Assembly: GCF_003202035.1 (NCBI RefSeq)
Contig: NZ_QJKC01000001.1
Coordinates: 317,131 to 381,130 of the forward strand
Length of the DNA: 64,000 nucleotides
Direction: 5' to 3'
DNA from: Aquitalea magnusonii
GTDB taxonomy: Bacteria; Pseudomonadota; Gammaproteobacteria; Burkholderiales; Chromobacteriaceae
Shown: in pieces, positions 36,744 through 51,520 of the stretch
Layout: each line of letters starts with the position of its first letter
Position numbering within the stretch: the first letter of the stretch is position 1
Program-made: the position numbers and the translations under genes
The notes under the pieces: model-generated
Databases searched by the model: none
Told to the model about the DNA's origin: nothing
The model's input: only the letters and a program-made list of their open reading frames with translations

Positions 36744-37427
36744 TCAGCGTGAGGCCGCCACGCCGGGCACGGCAAAGCCGGGGGCGTGCTCGGGGTTTTC
36801 TGCCCGCGTGATGTAGTCCTGCATCTGCGGACGATAGCGCTGCCATAACTGGCTTAATTCGGCGATGGGTTCACCATCGCTCCAGTCAATGCGCAGGTCG
36901 ATCACCGGCCATGCCTGGCTGGCCACCAGCTTGAGGCCAGCCGCATGGATGGGGCCGGCCTCCCCGCCCGCCGCCACGGCAGCCTGCATGGCCGCCAGCA
37001 GGCGATCAGCAAGATGGCCGCTGCTGGCGGCAAAGGCAGCCACCATCTGCTGCGGTATGGAGTCACCATGCAGGATATTGCCACCGGCAAGGCAATCTGC
37101 ACCGCTGGCGGTGGCGTGGATACCCAGCGCATGCTGGCCGCTAAAGGTGCTACCCTCGCCACGGGCCGGCAGCAGCAATAGCTGCCGCCATTGCAGGTAA
37201 GGATCGGCCTGCGCCAGCTGCTGCAGCAAGGCAGCGCCGCGCAATCCGCTGGCCATGGCTTGCAAGGCCAAAGGGCCCAGCAGTGGATTGGTGACATTCT
37301 GGCTCATCACCGCCCCCACCCCGGCCTGCAGGTGGCAGCAACGGCTGGCGACGGCAATGCTGGATGAAGCCACCGCCACCCCCAGCATGCCGGTTTCCGG
37401 GCAGCGCGCCGCGATGGAGAAGGTCAT
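36744..37427 (-). CDS. DUF1028 family protein
   Basis: The 227-residue protein begins MTFSIAARCPETGMLGVAVA, the invariant start of DUF1028 proteins, which have an Ntn-hydrolase-like fold, and contains VMSQNVTNPLLGPLAL and GDSIPQQMVAAF at the usual places. The start overlaps the stop of the RidA-like gene by ATGA (37424-37427). DUF1028, Rid and flavin monooxygenase genes are frequently clustered, but the biochemical role is unknown. Confidence 0.88.
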   Translation of the reverse strand: MTFSIAARCPETGMLGVAVASSSIAVASRCCHLQAGVGAVMSQNVTNPLLGPLALQAMASGLRGAALLQQLAQADPYLQWRQLLLLPARGEGSTFSGQHALGIHATASGADCLAGGNILHGDSIPQQMVAAFAASSGHLADRLLAAMQAAVAAGGEAGPIHAAGLKLVASQAWPVIDLRIDWSDGEPIAELSQLWQRYRPQMQDYITRAENPEHAPGFAVPGVAASR

Positions 37428-37846
37428 GGCTGATAGCCCTCGGGGATGACGGCGGTGATGTCGATTTCCACCAGCCATTCCGGCCGGGCCAGCGCCGAAA
37501 TCACCAGCCCGGTGGACACCGGATACACCCCTTTCAGCCACTTGCCCACGATCTGGTACACCGTTTCGCGATAACGGGTGTCCACCAGGTAAATGACGAT
37601 CTTGCACACGTGATCCAGACAGCTGCCCGACTCCTCCAGCAGCATTTTCACATTGGCCATGGCTTTTTCAGTCTGGACGGCGACATCGCCGATACCCACC
37701 GATTCACGCGTGTCCAGATCCTGGCCGATCTGCCCGCGCAGAAAGACGATATTGCCGGCCACCACGGCCTGGCACAGATCATTGTCGAGCTTTTGTTCCG
37801 GATAGGTTTCTTTGGTATTGAACGGACGGATGCGCTTGTGAGCCAT
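37424..37846 (-). CDS. RidA-like protein lacking the catalytic arginine
   Basis: A single-domain Rid protein of 140 residues (starts MAHKRIRPFNTKETYPEQKL). Core features are VFLRGQIGQDLDT, QTEKAMANVKMLLEESG and YPVSTGLVISALARPEWLVE. The Arg of the RidA active site falls on Ser (YPVSTG), so it belongs to one of the Rid subgroups not expected to have enamine deaminase activity. Downstream DUF1028 gene overlaps by 4 nt; the flavin monooxygenase gene precedes it. Confidence 0.88.
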   Translation of the reverse strand: MAHKRIRPFNTKETYPEQKLDNDLCQAVVAGNIVFLRGQIGQDLDTRESVGIGDVAVQTEKAMANVKMLLEESGSCLDHVCKIVIYLVDTRYRETVYQIVGKWLKGVYPVSTGLVISALARPEWLVEIDITAVIPEGYQP

Positions 37847-37918
37847 ATTTCACCTCCTTGCAGTGGATGACGGGCTGGCGGGCCAGCCCGGATGTGTCTG
37901 ATTGGCCGGGCTGTTGTT

Positions 37919-39196
37919 TCAGGCCGGTGCGGTGGCAGGCTGAGCCGCCGCCACCTGATACGCCTGGTATTTGCGCTGGGTGGCGATGTGGTCAGCGATG
38001 AACTTGGCATCGTGCCAGACGCCCCAGATAAAGCTGGAACCACGGCGCGACAGCCAGGGCAGGCCAAGAAAGTACACGCCGGGCTCGGCGGAGATGCCAC
38101 GCTGGTGCAAGGGCTTGCCCTTGTCATCGAAGGTATCGACCTGCAGCCAGCTGTAGTCGACGGCAAAACCGGTGGCCCAGATAACCGTGGTGATGCCAGC
38201 GGCGGCCAGATCCAGCTCGAGCAGCGGATGACTGACACAGGCCGGGTCCGGCCCGATCAGGCGCGCTTGCGGCTCGGGCGGCAGGTCCAGCCCGTTGCGC
38301 TCGATATAGGCATCGGCGGCATCCAGCAGCGCCAGGTAATTGGCATCGCCGGCTGCGATATTGGCCGCCAGATCCGGCTGGAAGCGCAGCACACCCTGCG
38401 CGTAGTCGCGGGTCATCCCCAGCAGGGTAATGCCCTGCTCGGCCAGCCGGCGAAAATCCACCGTATGCCCACCGCGCGCACCGCTGACGGCAATGGTGAC
38501 ATGCTCGCGCCCCGGCTGGACTTTCTGCGCATCCCACTCGCCCAGCACACCCAGCCACCAGCAAAAATCGCGCTGGCGATAGCTGCGGGGCGGCCGGTCA
38601 TGCGGGCCAACCGACAGATAGACCTTTCTGTTGGCGCGGTGCAGTTCGTCGGCAATCTGCACGCCGGAAGAACCCGAACCCACCACCAGCACCGCTCCCG
38701 CCGGCAGCTGCTGCGGATTGCGATAGGCTGCGGAATGCAGCTGGGTGATGCCCGGCTGCTCAGGCAGGATGGGTGGAATCAGCGGCCGCTGGAAAGGGCC
38801 GGTGGCGGCCACCACGCGCTGTGCTTCGATCAGGCCGGCACTGGTTTCCACGGTAAAGCCCGGACGGCCGCTATTGCGCGTCACCCGCGTCACCTCCACC
38901 CCGGTGCGGATGGGTGCCTTGAAATGGCGGGCATAGGCTTCCAGGTAATCCGCCACCTGCTCTTTTGCCGCAAAGGCATCCGCTGCCACATCCGCAATCG
39001 CCAGCCCGGGAAAACGGTCGTGCCAGGCCGGGCCATTGCACACCAGTGAATCCCAGCGCTGGGAGCGCCAGCGTTCGGCTATGCGCTGGCGCTCCAGCAC
39101 CAGATGCGGCACGTCCAGCTGGCTCAGGTGTTCGCTCAGGGCGATGCCGGCCTGGCCGGCGCCGATGACCAGCGTGTCTGTCTTTTCCATCACCAT
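37919..39196 (-). CDS. Flavin-containing monooxygenase-like FAD/NAD(P)H oxidoreductase
   Basis: A 425-residue protein with two Rossmann dinucleotide motifs: VIGAGQAGIALSEHL (FAD, about residue 10) and VVGSGSSGVQIADEL (NADPH, about 165), plus ATGFAVDYSW near the C-terminus, typical of class B flavoprotein monooxygenases and CzcO-like oxidoreductases. GGAGGAGAC precedes the ATG at 39196. It heads an operon with rid and DUF1028 genes, suggesting oxidation of a nitrogen compound whose product is handled by the downstream proteins. Substrate unknown. Confidence 0.85.
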   Translation of the reverse strand: MVMEKTDTLVIGAGQAGIALSEHLSQLDVPHLVLERQRIAERWRSQRWDSLVCNGPAWHDRFPGLAIADVAADAFAAKEQVADYLEAYARHFKAPIRTGVEVTRVTRNSGRPGFTVETSAGLIEAQRVVAATGPFQRPLIPPILPEQPGITQLHSAAYRNPQQLPAGAVLVVGSGSSGVQIADELHRANRKVYLSVGPHDRPPRSYRQRDFCWWLGVLGEWDAQKVQPGREHVTIAVSGARGGHTVDFRRLAEQGITLLGMTRDYAQGVLRFQPDLAANIAAGDANYLALLDAADAYIERNGLDLPPEPQARLIGPDPACVSHPLLELDLAAAGITTVIWATGFAVDYSWLQVDTFDDKGKPLHQRGISAEPGVYFLGLPWLSRRGSSFIWGVWHDAKFIADHIATQRKYQAYQVAAAQPATAPA

Positions 39197-39652
39197 CGTT
39201 GTCTCCTCCCCTGTGTATGCTCCGCCGCCGGCAGCAAAGGGCCGCGACGGGAATGCCGGGCGGCTCGGGTGGCGCGCCGGCCTGACCACTGCAGTCTAGG
39301 GAAAGGCTCTGGATACGGAAAATATATATATTGTCTCTATTGAATAATTTTAATTGATGCAAAACAGGCAACCCTGGCAGCGCCTGCAGGCCAGGCCGCC
39401 AATGTAAATTTTCATCAAGTTGGTGGTGTTGCCGGTGGCAGTGGCGGCCAGTCACGGTAAAGTCGCGCTGCGCATGAAATGCGCCAGACCTGCTGCCAGC
39501 GCGTGCTCTGCGGCGCAGGCCGTGCACGCTTGTCACTGCCTGACGAAGAATGCAGCAGGCCAAGGGGCAAGCGCGCCATGCCGCGCAGTGCTGCATCCAC
39601 GCGCCAGCCGCCACCGTAAAAGAGCGTTAACCGGCCCTAGCCAAGGCAAGCC
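39197..39652. other. Divergent promoter region of the monooxygenase and lipoprotein genes
   Basis: About 450 bp with no convincing gene. An AT-rich stretch at 39318-39360 (with a run of alternating AT) is the likely promoter of the minus-strand monooxygenase operon. No operator was assigned. Confidence 0.4.
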
Positions 39653-40393
39653 ATGAACAAGACTGTGATTTCTCTTTTGCTGGGCAGCTTGCTCAGCGCC
39701 TGCGCCAGCCACGCCCCGGCCTTGCCGGATGGTCCGGCCGGCCCCATCCGCAAGGAAACCGGGCAAGCGGATTGTCCGGATTGCAGCAAAATCATCACTT
39801 ACCGCGCCGAGCGCAGCTTTGGGGCAGAACAGCAGACTGGCGATGCCCGCTTCAGGGGCAGGCTCAGCGCCAGGGCCAGCTTGCTGGCCAGCAATCACAG
39901 TGCCAGCGGCGATTATGCCTACCGGCTGGCGCTGGACATCACGGCCAGCGGCAACTACCTGGCAGTGACACCGCTGGCCGCGCGCAATCAGCCGCTGGCC
40001 CAGGTGCAGCAGCAGGATGCCGAACAACTGCATGTATGGTGGCAGGATGCTGCCGGGCGCCGGCGCATGCTGCTGCTAAGCGCTTACTCGCGCAGCCAGC
40101 CGCTACAGGATTTCCAGTGCCGGGCCACGCCGGGAGAGGGCTACTGCAGCTGGAAGCAGTATGTCGAGCTGCCAGCGGCTGCCGTTGCCGAGGCAATACG
40201 GCTGCAAGCCCCGCTGCGGCTATTCGTGGGCAGCACGCACAGCAACACCGTGTATGGCATGCGCAGCTTCAACAACAAGCCGTCAGCATCGGTGGTGACC
40301 CAGTACAAGGGGGTTAGCGTGGAGTTGCCGGCACCGCATGTGCTGGGCTTCAGCCAGGCCATGCAGACACTGGATATTGAAATAAACCAGTAA
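39653..40393 (+). CDS. Hypothetical lipoprotein
   Basis: A 246-residue product with a lipobox (LLSAC, Cys17). The mature region contains CPDC, a beta-rich stretch with a regularly alternating pattern (GDYAYRLALDITASGNYLAV) and a disulfide candidate pair (DFQCRA, GYCSW). It is probably attached to the outer membrane. No family recognised. A 112-bp repeat begins directly after its TAA. Confidence 0.65.
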   Translation: MNKTVISLLLGSLLSACASHAPALPDGPAGPIRKETGQADCPDCSKIITYRAERSFGAEQQTGDARFRGRLSARASLLASNHSASGDYAYRLALDITASGNYLAVTPLAARNQPLAQVQQQDAEQLHVWWQDAAGRRRMLLLSAYSRSQPLQDFQCRATPGEGYCSWKQYVELPAAAVAEAIRLQAPLRLFVGSTHSNTVYGMRSFNNKPSASVVTQYKGVSVELPAPHVLGFSQAMQTLDIEINQ

Positions 40394-40505
40394 GAGCGGC
40401 TGACAAAATAGCGTGGCGACCCTGGGCAAGACGCGCCGACGCAGACAGTACAAAGAGTACGGCAAGGAGGCGCAAGGCAGCCGCAGGGTTTGTATTAGTG
40501 GCGCT
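40394..40505. repeat. 112-bp dispersed repeat, copy A
   Basis: Starts at the base after the TAA of the lipoprotein gene. Its sequence is the near-identical reverse complement of 59705-59816, sharing the blocks GCGCCGACGCAGACAGTACA and AGTACGGCAAGGAGGCGCAA. The ends resemble each other in inverted orientation (GAG-C/T-G-x-CTGACAAAA), like a small non-autonomous element. It lies between the lipoprotein and cobQ stops. Confidence 0.75.
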
Positions 40506-40521
40506 GAATCAGGCCCCGCGC

Positions 40522-41985
40522 TCAGGGCAGCCAGCCGGCCAGCGGCGTCAGGTCCAGATGCTGCTGCAGCATGTCGGCCAGCCCTTCGATATGCGCTTCG
40601 CGGATGGCCGGGTAGTCCAGCGGCTGCGGTGCGGCCAGCCCGGCCCATGCCAGCAGGGCGGCTAGGCTTTGCGGTTGATCGAACACGCCGTGCAGATAGG
40701 TGGCCAGAATCTGGCCATCGGCGCTGATGGCTCCGTCGCAGCGGCCATCCTCCAGCCGCACCGCAGGCTGCGCCAGTGCCGCACCAGTGCTGACCCCCAT
40801 GTGGATTTCATAGCCGCTCACCGCGGCGCCAGCCAGCGTCAGCTGGCCGCTTACCCGTGTCAGCTGCTTGTGCGTGGCCAGCGTGGTTTCCATCTCCAGC
40901 CAGCCCAACCCGTCACTGCTGCCCGCCTCGCCTTCCAGCCCCAGCGGGTCGTGCAGCTGCTGGCCCAGCATTTGCAGGCCGCCACAAATGCCGATCAGCT
41001 TGCCGCCATAGCGCAGGTGGCGGGCAATGGCCGCCTCCCACCCCGCGGCGCGTAGGCTGGCCAGATCAGCCCGCACGCTCTTGCTGCCAGGCAGGATGAT
41101 CAGGTCAGCCGGCGGCAGCGGCTGGCCGGGTTTGACCAGCAGCAGCTCCACCTGCGGATGCAGGCGTAGCGGGTCGAAATCGGTATGGTTGCTGATGCGC
41201 GGCAGCACCGGCACCACCACGCGCAGCGTCTGCTGCGGGGTCTGCTCGCCTTGCGGACGATTGAGCGCCAGGCTGTCTTCCGCCTCGATATGCAGGCCAT
41301 TCAGATAAGGCAGCACGCCCAGCACCGGCTTGCCGGTGCGCTGCTCCACCCACTCCACGCCGGATTGCAACAGCGCCGGGTCGCCGCGGAAGCGGTTGAT
41401 CACCAGCCCCACCACCCGCGCGCGTTCGCTGTCGGACAGCAATTCCAGCGTCCCCACCAGATGGGCAAACACCCCGCCGCGTTCGATATCCGCCACCAGC
41501 AGCACCGGGCAGTCCACCGCCTCGGCAAAGCCCATATTGGCGATGTCCCCCTCGCGCAGATTGATTTCCGCCGGGCTGCCCGCCCCTTCCACCACGATGC
41601 ACTGGTATTGCGTGGCCAGCCGCGCGTGCGACTGCAACACCGCCTGCATCGCAACCGGTTTGTAGGCGTGGTAGGACACCGCGTCCATATTGCCCACCGC
41701 CCGTCCCTGGATGATGAGCTGGGAGCCGGTATGGCTATTGGGTTTGAGCAGCACCGGGTTCATGTCGGTGTGCGGCTCCACGCCACAGGCCAGCGCCTGC
41801 ACCGCTTGCGAGCGGCCAATCTCGCCGCCATCCACCGTCACCGCACTGTTCAGCGCCATGTTCTGCGGCTTGAACGGGGCCACGCGCAGGCCGCGCCGCG
41901 CCAGCAAACGGCACAGGCCGATGGCAAAGGTGCTCTTGCCGGCATCCGAAGTGGTGCCCTGAATCATGATGGTTTTGGCGGTCAT
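40522..41985 (-). CDS. cobQ: Cobyric acid synthase CobQ/CbiP
   Basis: A 487-residue amidotransferase: N-terminal P-loop [20 protein letters not shown], the [11 protein letters not shown] segment, and a C-terminal class I glutaminase domain with the nucleophile in [12 protein letters not shown] and the catalytic His in TYLHGVFD. It amidates four side chains (b, d, e, g) of adenosylcobyrinic acid a,c-diamide. GGAGAACAGC precedes the ATG. It is transcribed opposite to the rest of the cobalamin cluster, starting 112 bp from cbiB. Confidence 0.95.
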   Translation of the reverse strand: MTAKTIMIQGTTSDAGKSTFAIGLCRLLARRGLRVAPFKPQNMALNSAVTVDGGEIGRSQAVQALACGVEPHTDMNPVLLKPNSHTGSQLIIQGRAVGNMDAVSYHAYKPVAMQAVLQSHARLATQYQCIVVEGAGSPAEINLREGDIANMGFAEAVDCPVLLVADIERGGVFAHLVGTLELLSDSERARVVGLVINRFRGDPALLQSGVEWVEQRTGKPVLGVLPYLNGLHIEAEDSLALNRPQGEQTPQQTLRVVVPVLPRISNHTDFDPLRLHPQVELLLVKPGQPLPPADLIILPGSKSVRADLASLRAAGWEAAIARHLRYGGKLIGICGGLQMLGQQLHDPLGLEGEAGSSDGLGWLEMETTLATHKQLTRVSGQLTLAGAAVSGYEIHMGVSTGAALAQPAVRLEDGRCDGAISADGQILATYLHGVFDQPQSLAALLAWAGLAAPQPLDYPAIREAHIEGLADMLQQHLDLTPLAGWLP

Positions 41986-42097
41986 GCTGTTCTCCGGCGC
42001 GCATTTTTTCGGGAAGCCCCCTAAAATGGCGCTCTTCCACGGTAGGACAGCGCACTAAGCGACTGTCCGGAAACCGGCGATTATATAGGCGCGTGAC

Positions 42098-43039
42098 GTG
42101 ATTTCAGCTGTATTTCTGTTGTTGGCCGTGGTGCTGGACCGCCTGCTGGGCGAACCGCGCCGTTGGCATCCGCTGGTGGGCTATGGCTATCTGGTGCGCA
42201 AGGTGGAGCATGCCCTTTACCCGGTCACACCTCAGGACGAACCGGTGTGGCGCATGCGTTTGCGCGGCGTGCTGGGCATCAGCCTGTTGCTGCTGCCGTT
42301 GACCGGCCTCGCCTGCTGGCTAGCGCGCCTGCCGTGGCTGGGCCAACTGGCCTCGGTCTTGTTGCTGTATCTGGCCATTGGCGCACAAAGCCTGCGCGAA
42401 CATGCCCAGGCGGTGCTGGATGCGCTGCGCGCCGGTGACCTGCCGCTGGCCCGTTACAAGGTGTCGATGATCGTCAGCCGCAACACCAGCGAGCTGGACG
42501 AAACCGCGGTGGCGCGCGCTACCATCGAATCGGTGCTGGAAAACGGCAGCGATGCCATTTTTGCCGCCGTGTTCTGGTTTTTGCTGCTGGGCGCACCGGG
42601 CGTGGTGCTATACCGCGCCGCCAATACCCTGGACGCCATGTGGGGCTACCGCAACGAACGCTTTTTGCACTTTGGCTGGGCCGCCGCGCGCTTTGACGAT
42701 GTGCTCAACCTGATTCCCGCCCGCCTTAGCGCGCTGACCTACATCCTGCTGGGCCACACCCGCCAGGGCTGGCAATGCTGGCGCGCCCAGGCCCCCAGCT
42801 GGTACAGCCCCAATGCCGGCCCGGTGATGGCCGCCGGTGCCGGTGCGCTGGGCGTGCTGCTGGGCGGTGCCGCCAGTTATCACGGCAAGCTGAAGCAACG
42901 CCCCACCCTGGGCCTGCAACGCCCGCCGGTGGCCGAAGACATCGCCCGCGCCATCGCCCTGGTACAGCGTAGCCTGTGGCTATGGGTGGTGCTGGCCTTG
43001 CTGGCTGGCTTGCTCAACTGGAGTCTTACTCATGCTTGA
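42098..43039 (+). CDS. cbiB: Adenosylcobinamide-phosphate synthase CbiB/CobD
   Basis: The 313-residue membrane protein begins at a GTG (VISAVFLLLAVVLDRLLGEP), with the family mark DRLLGEPRRWHPLVGYG and several membrane helices; KVSMIVSRNTSELDE, ATIESVLENGSDAI and RAANTLDAMWGYRN are conserved catalytic loops. It joins aminopropanol (phosphate) to cobyric acid. The stop overlaps the next gene by 8 nt. Confidence 0.94.
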   Translation: MISAVFLLLAVVLDRLLGEPRRWHPLVGYGYLVRKVEHALYPVTPQDEPVWRMRLRGVLGISLLLLPLTGLACWLARLPWLGQLASVLLLYLAIGAQSLREHAQAVLDALRAGDLPLARYKVSMIVSRNTSELDETAVARATIESVLENGSDAIFAAVFWFLLLGAPGVVLYRAANTLDAMWGYRNERFLHFGWAAARFDDVLNLIPARLSALTYILLGHTRQGWQCWRAQAPSWYSPNAGPVMAAGAGALGVLLGGAASYHGKLKQRPTLGLQRPPVAEDIARAIALVQRSLWLWVVLALLAGLLNWSLTHA

Positions 43040-44018
43040 ACACGGTGGTGGCATCCTGCGTGCCGCAGCGCAATACGGCATTGCCGTACCAGACTGGCTG
43101 GACCTGTCCACCGGGCTGAACCCGCAAGGCTGGCCGGTGCCGGCCATCAGCCCACGCAGCTGGCAACGGCTGCCGGAGGATAATGACGGCCTGGAACAAG
43201 CCGCGGCGGATTACTACGGCAGCCCGCTGCTGCTGCCGGTGGCCGGTTCCCAGCCTGCCATCCAGCTACTGCCGACGCTGCGCCCGCCCTGCCGGGTGGG
43301 CATGCTGCCTCTCTGTTATGCCGAACACCCCTGGCACTGGGAACAGCACGGCCACACGCTCAGCCGTCATGCGCCCGAGGACATCGACACGGCGCTTGAT
43401 GAACTGGACGTACTGCTGCTATGCCACCCCAACAACCCCACCGGCACCACCTTTGCCCGCGAGCAGTTGCAGGACTGGCGCGCCCGGCTGGCCAGCCGCG
43501 GCGGCTGGCTGGTCATTGACGAAGCCTTCATGGATGCCACGCCGGAACACAGCCTGCTGGGGGATGTGGGCCTGCCGGGGCTGATCGTGCTGCGTTCCAT
43601 CGGCAAGTTCTTTGGCCTGGCCGGGGCGCGGGTGGGCTTTGTGTTTGCCTGGCCGGCCCTGCTGCAACAACTGGCCGAGGCCATCGGCCCGTGGAGCATC
43701 AACGGCCCGGCCCGTGAAGTGGTGAAACTGGCCTTGCAGGACCATGCCTGGCAACTGGCAATGCGCGGGCAACTGGCCGCCGACAGCCAGCGCCTGCAGC
43801 AGCTATTGCAAGACTACGGCCTGACTCCGGCAGGCGGCAGCCGCCTGTTCCAGTGGCTGCACGGGGCGCATTGCCCGGCGCTGTTCGACTTTCTGGCCAG
43901 CCGCGGCATTCTGGTGCGCCAGTTTGCCGACGGCCCCAGCCTGCGCTTTGGTTTACCGCCCGACGAGGCCGGCTGGCAGCGACTGGAAACCGCACTGACA
44001 CAATGGGAAAGGCTTTGA
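43032..44018 (+). CDS. cobC: Threonine-phosphate decarboxylase (CobC/CobD-type PLP enzyme)
   Basis: A 328-residue fold type I PLP enzyme resembling histidinol-phosphate aminotransferase: LDLSTGLNPQGWP at the start, LLCHPNNPTGTTF, LVIDEAFMDATPE and the PLP-Lys in RSIGKFFGLAGARVGF. Next to cbiB this is the L-threonine-O-3-phosphate decarboxylase that makes aminopropanol phosphate. It overlaps cbiB and precedes the cobalamin riboswitch. Confidence 0.92.
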   Translation: MLEHGGGILRAAAQYGIAVPDWLDLSTGLNPQGWPVPAISPRSWQRLPEDNDGLEQAAADYYGSPLLLPVAGSQPAIQLLPTLRPPCRVGMLPLCYAEHPWHWEQHGHTLSRHAPEDIDTALDELDVLLLCHPNNPTGTTFAREQLQDWRARLASRGGWLVIDEAFMDATPEHSLLGDVGLPGLIVLRSIGKFFGLAGARVGFVFAWPALLQQLAEAIGPWSINGPAREVVKLALQDHAWQLAMRGQLAADSQRLQQLLQDYGLTPAGGSRLFQWLHGAHCPALFDFLASRGILVRQFADGPSLRFGLPPDEAGWQRLETALTQWERL

Positions 44019-44073
44019 AAATCAAGCCGCAGAATTCCCATTTACCCTGTTGTCACGTATCATGCGCGCTTCA

Positions 44074-44228
44074 ATGACGGTGCCCCGCCAGGGGTGAAAC
44101 GGGAATGCGGTGAGACACCGCAGCTGCCCCCGCAACTGTAAGCGACGAGTCCGCATCACGATGCCACCGGGGCCAACCGGGAAGGCGATGCCGGGTAAAG
44201 AAGCGCGAGCCAGGAGACCGGCCGTCAT
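44074..44228 (+). ncRNA. Cobalamin riboswitch
   Basis: Contains the conserved blocks of the B12 aptamer in order: GGTGCC near the 5' end, GGGAATGCGGTGAGACACCG, CAGCTGCCCCCGCAACTGTA, and the B12 box GCGAGCCAGGAGACCGGCC. The closing P1 helix pairs ATGACGG (44074-44080) with CCGTCAT (44222-44228). It precedes the ferredoxin-cobN operon, so B12 should repress that unit. Confidence 0.97.
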
Positions 44229-44343
44229 CCGTGTCGACGCGGGCTGAATCCGGGCGGGGTGTACCGGGGGAATGCACCGTGCCGCCCATTGCCGGCGCGC
44301 CGTGCCCTCGCCTGCGGCGACCTATCGTCAGCAGAGGGCCGCC

Positions 44344-44406
44344 ATGAATTCATCCAGCCAGCCGATACCGGCACACCACGCCACCCTGTCGGGGTCCCGC
44401 CAATGA
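44344..44406 (+). CDS. Possible 20-residue leader peptide between riboswitch and ferredoxin gene
   Basis: An ATG at 44344 with AGAGGG upstream encodes a 20-residue peptide (starts MNSSSQPIPAHH) whose TGA overlaps the ferredoxin ATG (CAATGA). It could couple translation of the operon to the riboswitch expression platform. Composition is unremarkable and there is no recognised family, so this may be chance. Confidence 0.3.
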   Translation: MNSSSQPIPAHHATLSGSRQ

Positions 44407-44728
44407 GACAGCACTATCGCCATGTGCTGATGTGCACCGGCCCGCGCTGTACCGAAAACGGCCAGCAGGCCGAGGCCATGTTCAAGCAACTGGGCCAGGC
44501 CATTGACGCCTGCGACGGCCTCAAGGTGAAACGCACGCGCAGCCATTGTTTTGCCGTGTGCAAGCAAGGCCCCATCATGGTGGTGTATCCGGAAGGCGTG
44601 TGGTATCGCAAGGTGGATGCCAGTGCAGTACAGCGCATTGTCAGCGAGCACCTGCAAGGCGGCGTGCCGGTGGAGCCGCTGATTTTCCATCGCCTGGGCT
44701 CGGGTGATGTCAACACGGAAAGCCCGCA

Positions 44729-44732
<4 letters not shown>
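44403..44732 (+). CDS. Thioredoxin-like [2Fe-2S] ferredoxin
   Basis: A 109-residue protein with four conserved cysteines in CTGPRC (Cys11, Cys16) and CFAVC (Cys49, Cys53), the pattern of thioredoxin-like 2Fe-2S ferredoxins, and a PIMVVYPEGVWYRKV strand pair. Such ferredoxins often lie at the head of cobalamin operons beside cobN or cobW and may supply electrons for cobalt reduction or ring contraction. First full-length gene after the riboswitch; its stop overlaps cobN (ATGA). Confidence 0.88.
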
Positions 44733-50769
<6,037 letters not shown>

Positions 50770-50797
50770 TGCCGTCGCGCTGCATAAAGGAATAGAC

Positions 50798-51520
50798 ATG
50801 ATTATCTGCATCGGTGCCGGCCCCGGCGATATCGGCTACCTGCCACGCCGCTCGGCCGACCTCATTGCCAATGCCGACGTCGTCGCCGGTTTCAACGCCG
50901 TCATCGACGTGGTGCGCCCGCTGATACCGGACAGCGCCCAGGTCATCCAGATGGGCTACCGCGACCAGGTGGCCCAGCTGGACGAAGTGGCCAAACTGCA
51001 CCACGCCGGCAAGAACTGTGTGGTGGTGTTCATGGGCGACATCCACTTCAGTGGCTTCCAGTATCTGGAACGGGTGGAACGCGCCTGTGGTCACCCGGTG
51101 GAAACCATGCCCGGCCTGTCCTCGGCCCAGGTACTGGCCTCGCGCGCCAAGGTGTGTTTTGACGAAACCACCTTCATCACCTTCCACCGCCGTGGCGACC
51201 TCACCCCGTTCAAGCGCCATCTGGTGCATGTGCTGCAAGACCAACGCAATGCCATCGTGATTCCCTGTCCCTGGGACGAGGCGCGCTCCTTCATGCCCTG
51301 GCATATCGCTGCCTACCTGCTGGAAAACGGCATTCCGGCCGACCAGCAGGTGGAAGTGTGGGAAAACCTCACCCGTGGCGAGGCCGAATGGCACGGCACG
51401 CTGGCCGAGTGTGCCAAACACCGCTGTTCGGACATGAGCATCATGCTGATCCGCACCAAAACGCCGATGGCCAGCCAGATCGAGCCCAGCCATCTGCCCA
51501 CGCCGGAGCAGGCGCAATGA
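50798..51520 (+). CDS. cbiE: Cobalt-precorrin-7 (C5)-methyltransferase CbiE
   Basis: A 240-residue tetrapyrrole methylase: [18 protein letters not shown] at the N-terminus, [19 protein letters not shown], and the SAM-site [14 protein letters not shown]. It corresponds to the methylase half of CobL; the second (CbiT, C15 methylase/decarboxylase) half is absent and no separate cbiT is seen in the window. AAGGAATAGAC precedes the ATG. Overlaps the next gene by ATGA. Confidence 0.88.
   Translation: MIICIGAGPGDIGYLPRRSADLIANADVVAGFNAVIDVVRPLIPDSAQVIQMGYRDQVAQLDEVAKLHHAGKNCVVVFMGDIHFSGFQYLERVERACGHPVETMPGLSSAQVLASRAKVCFDETTFITFHRRGDLTPFKRHLVHVLQDQRNAIVIPCPWDEARSFMPWHIAAYLLENGIPADQQVEVWENLTRGEAEWHGTLAECAKHRCSDMSIMLIRTKTPMASQIEPSHLPTPEQAQ

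Noticed and set aside
40283..40648. 121-codon minus-strand frame covering repeat copy A
   Set aside because: It spans the 112-bp repeat and parts of two flanking genes; a similar RRRQYK-YGKEAQ stretch in a frame over copy B only reflects the shared repeat.
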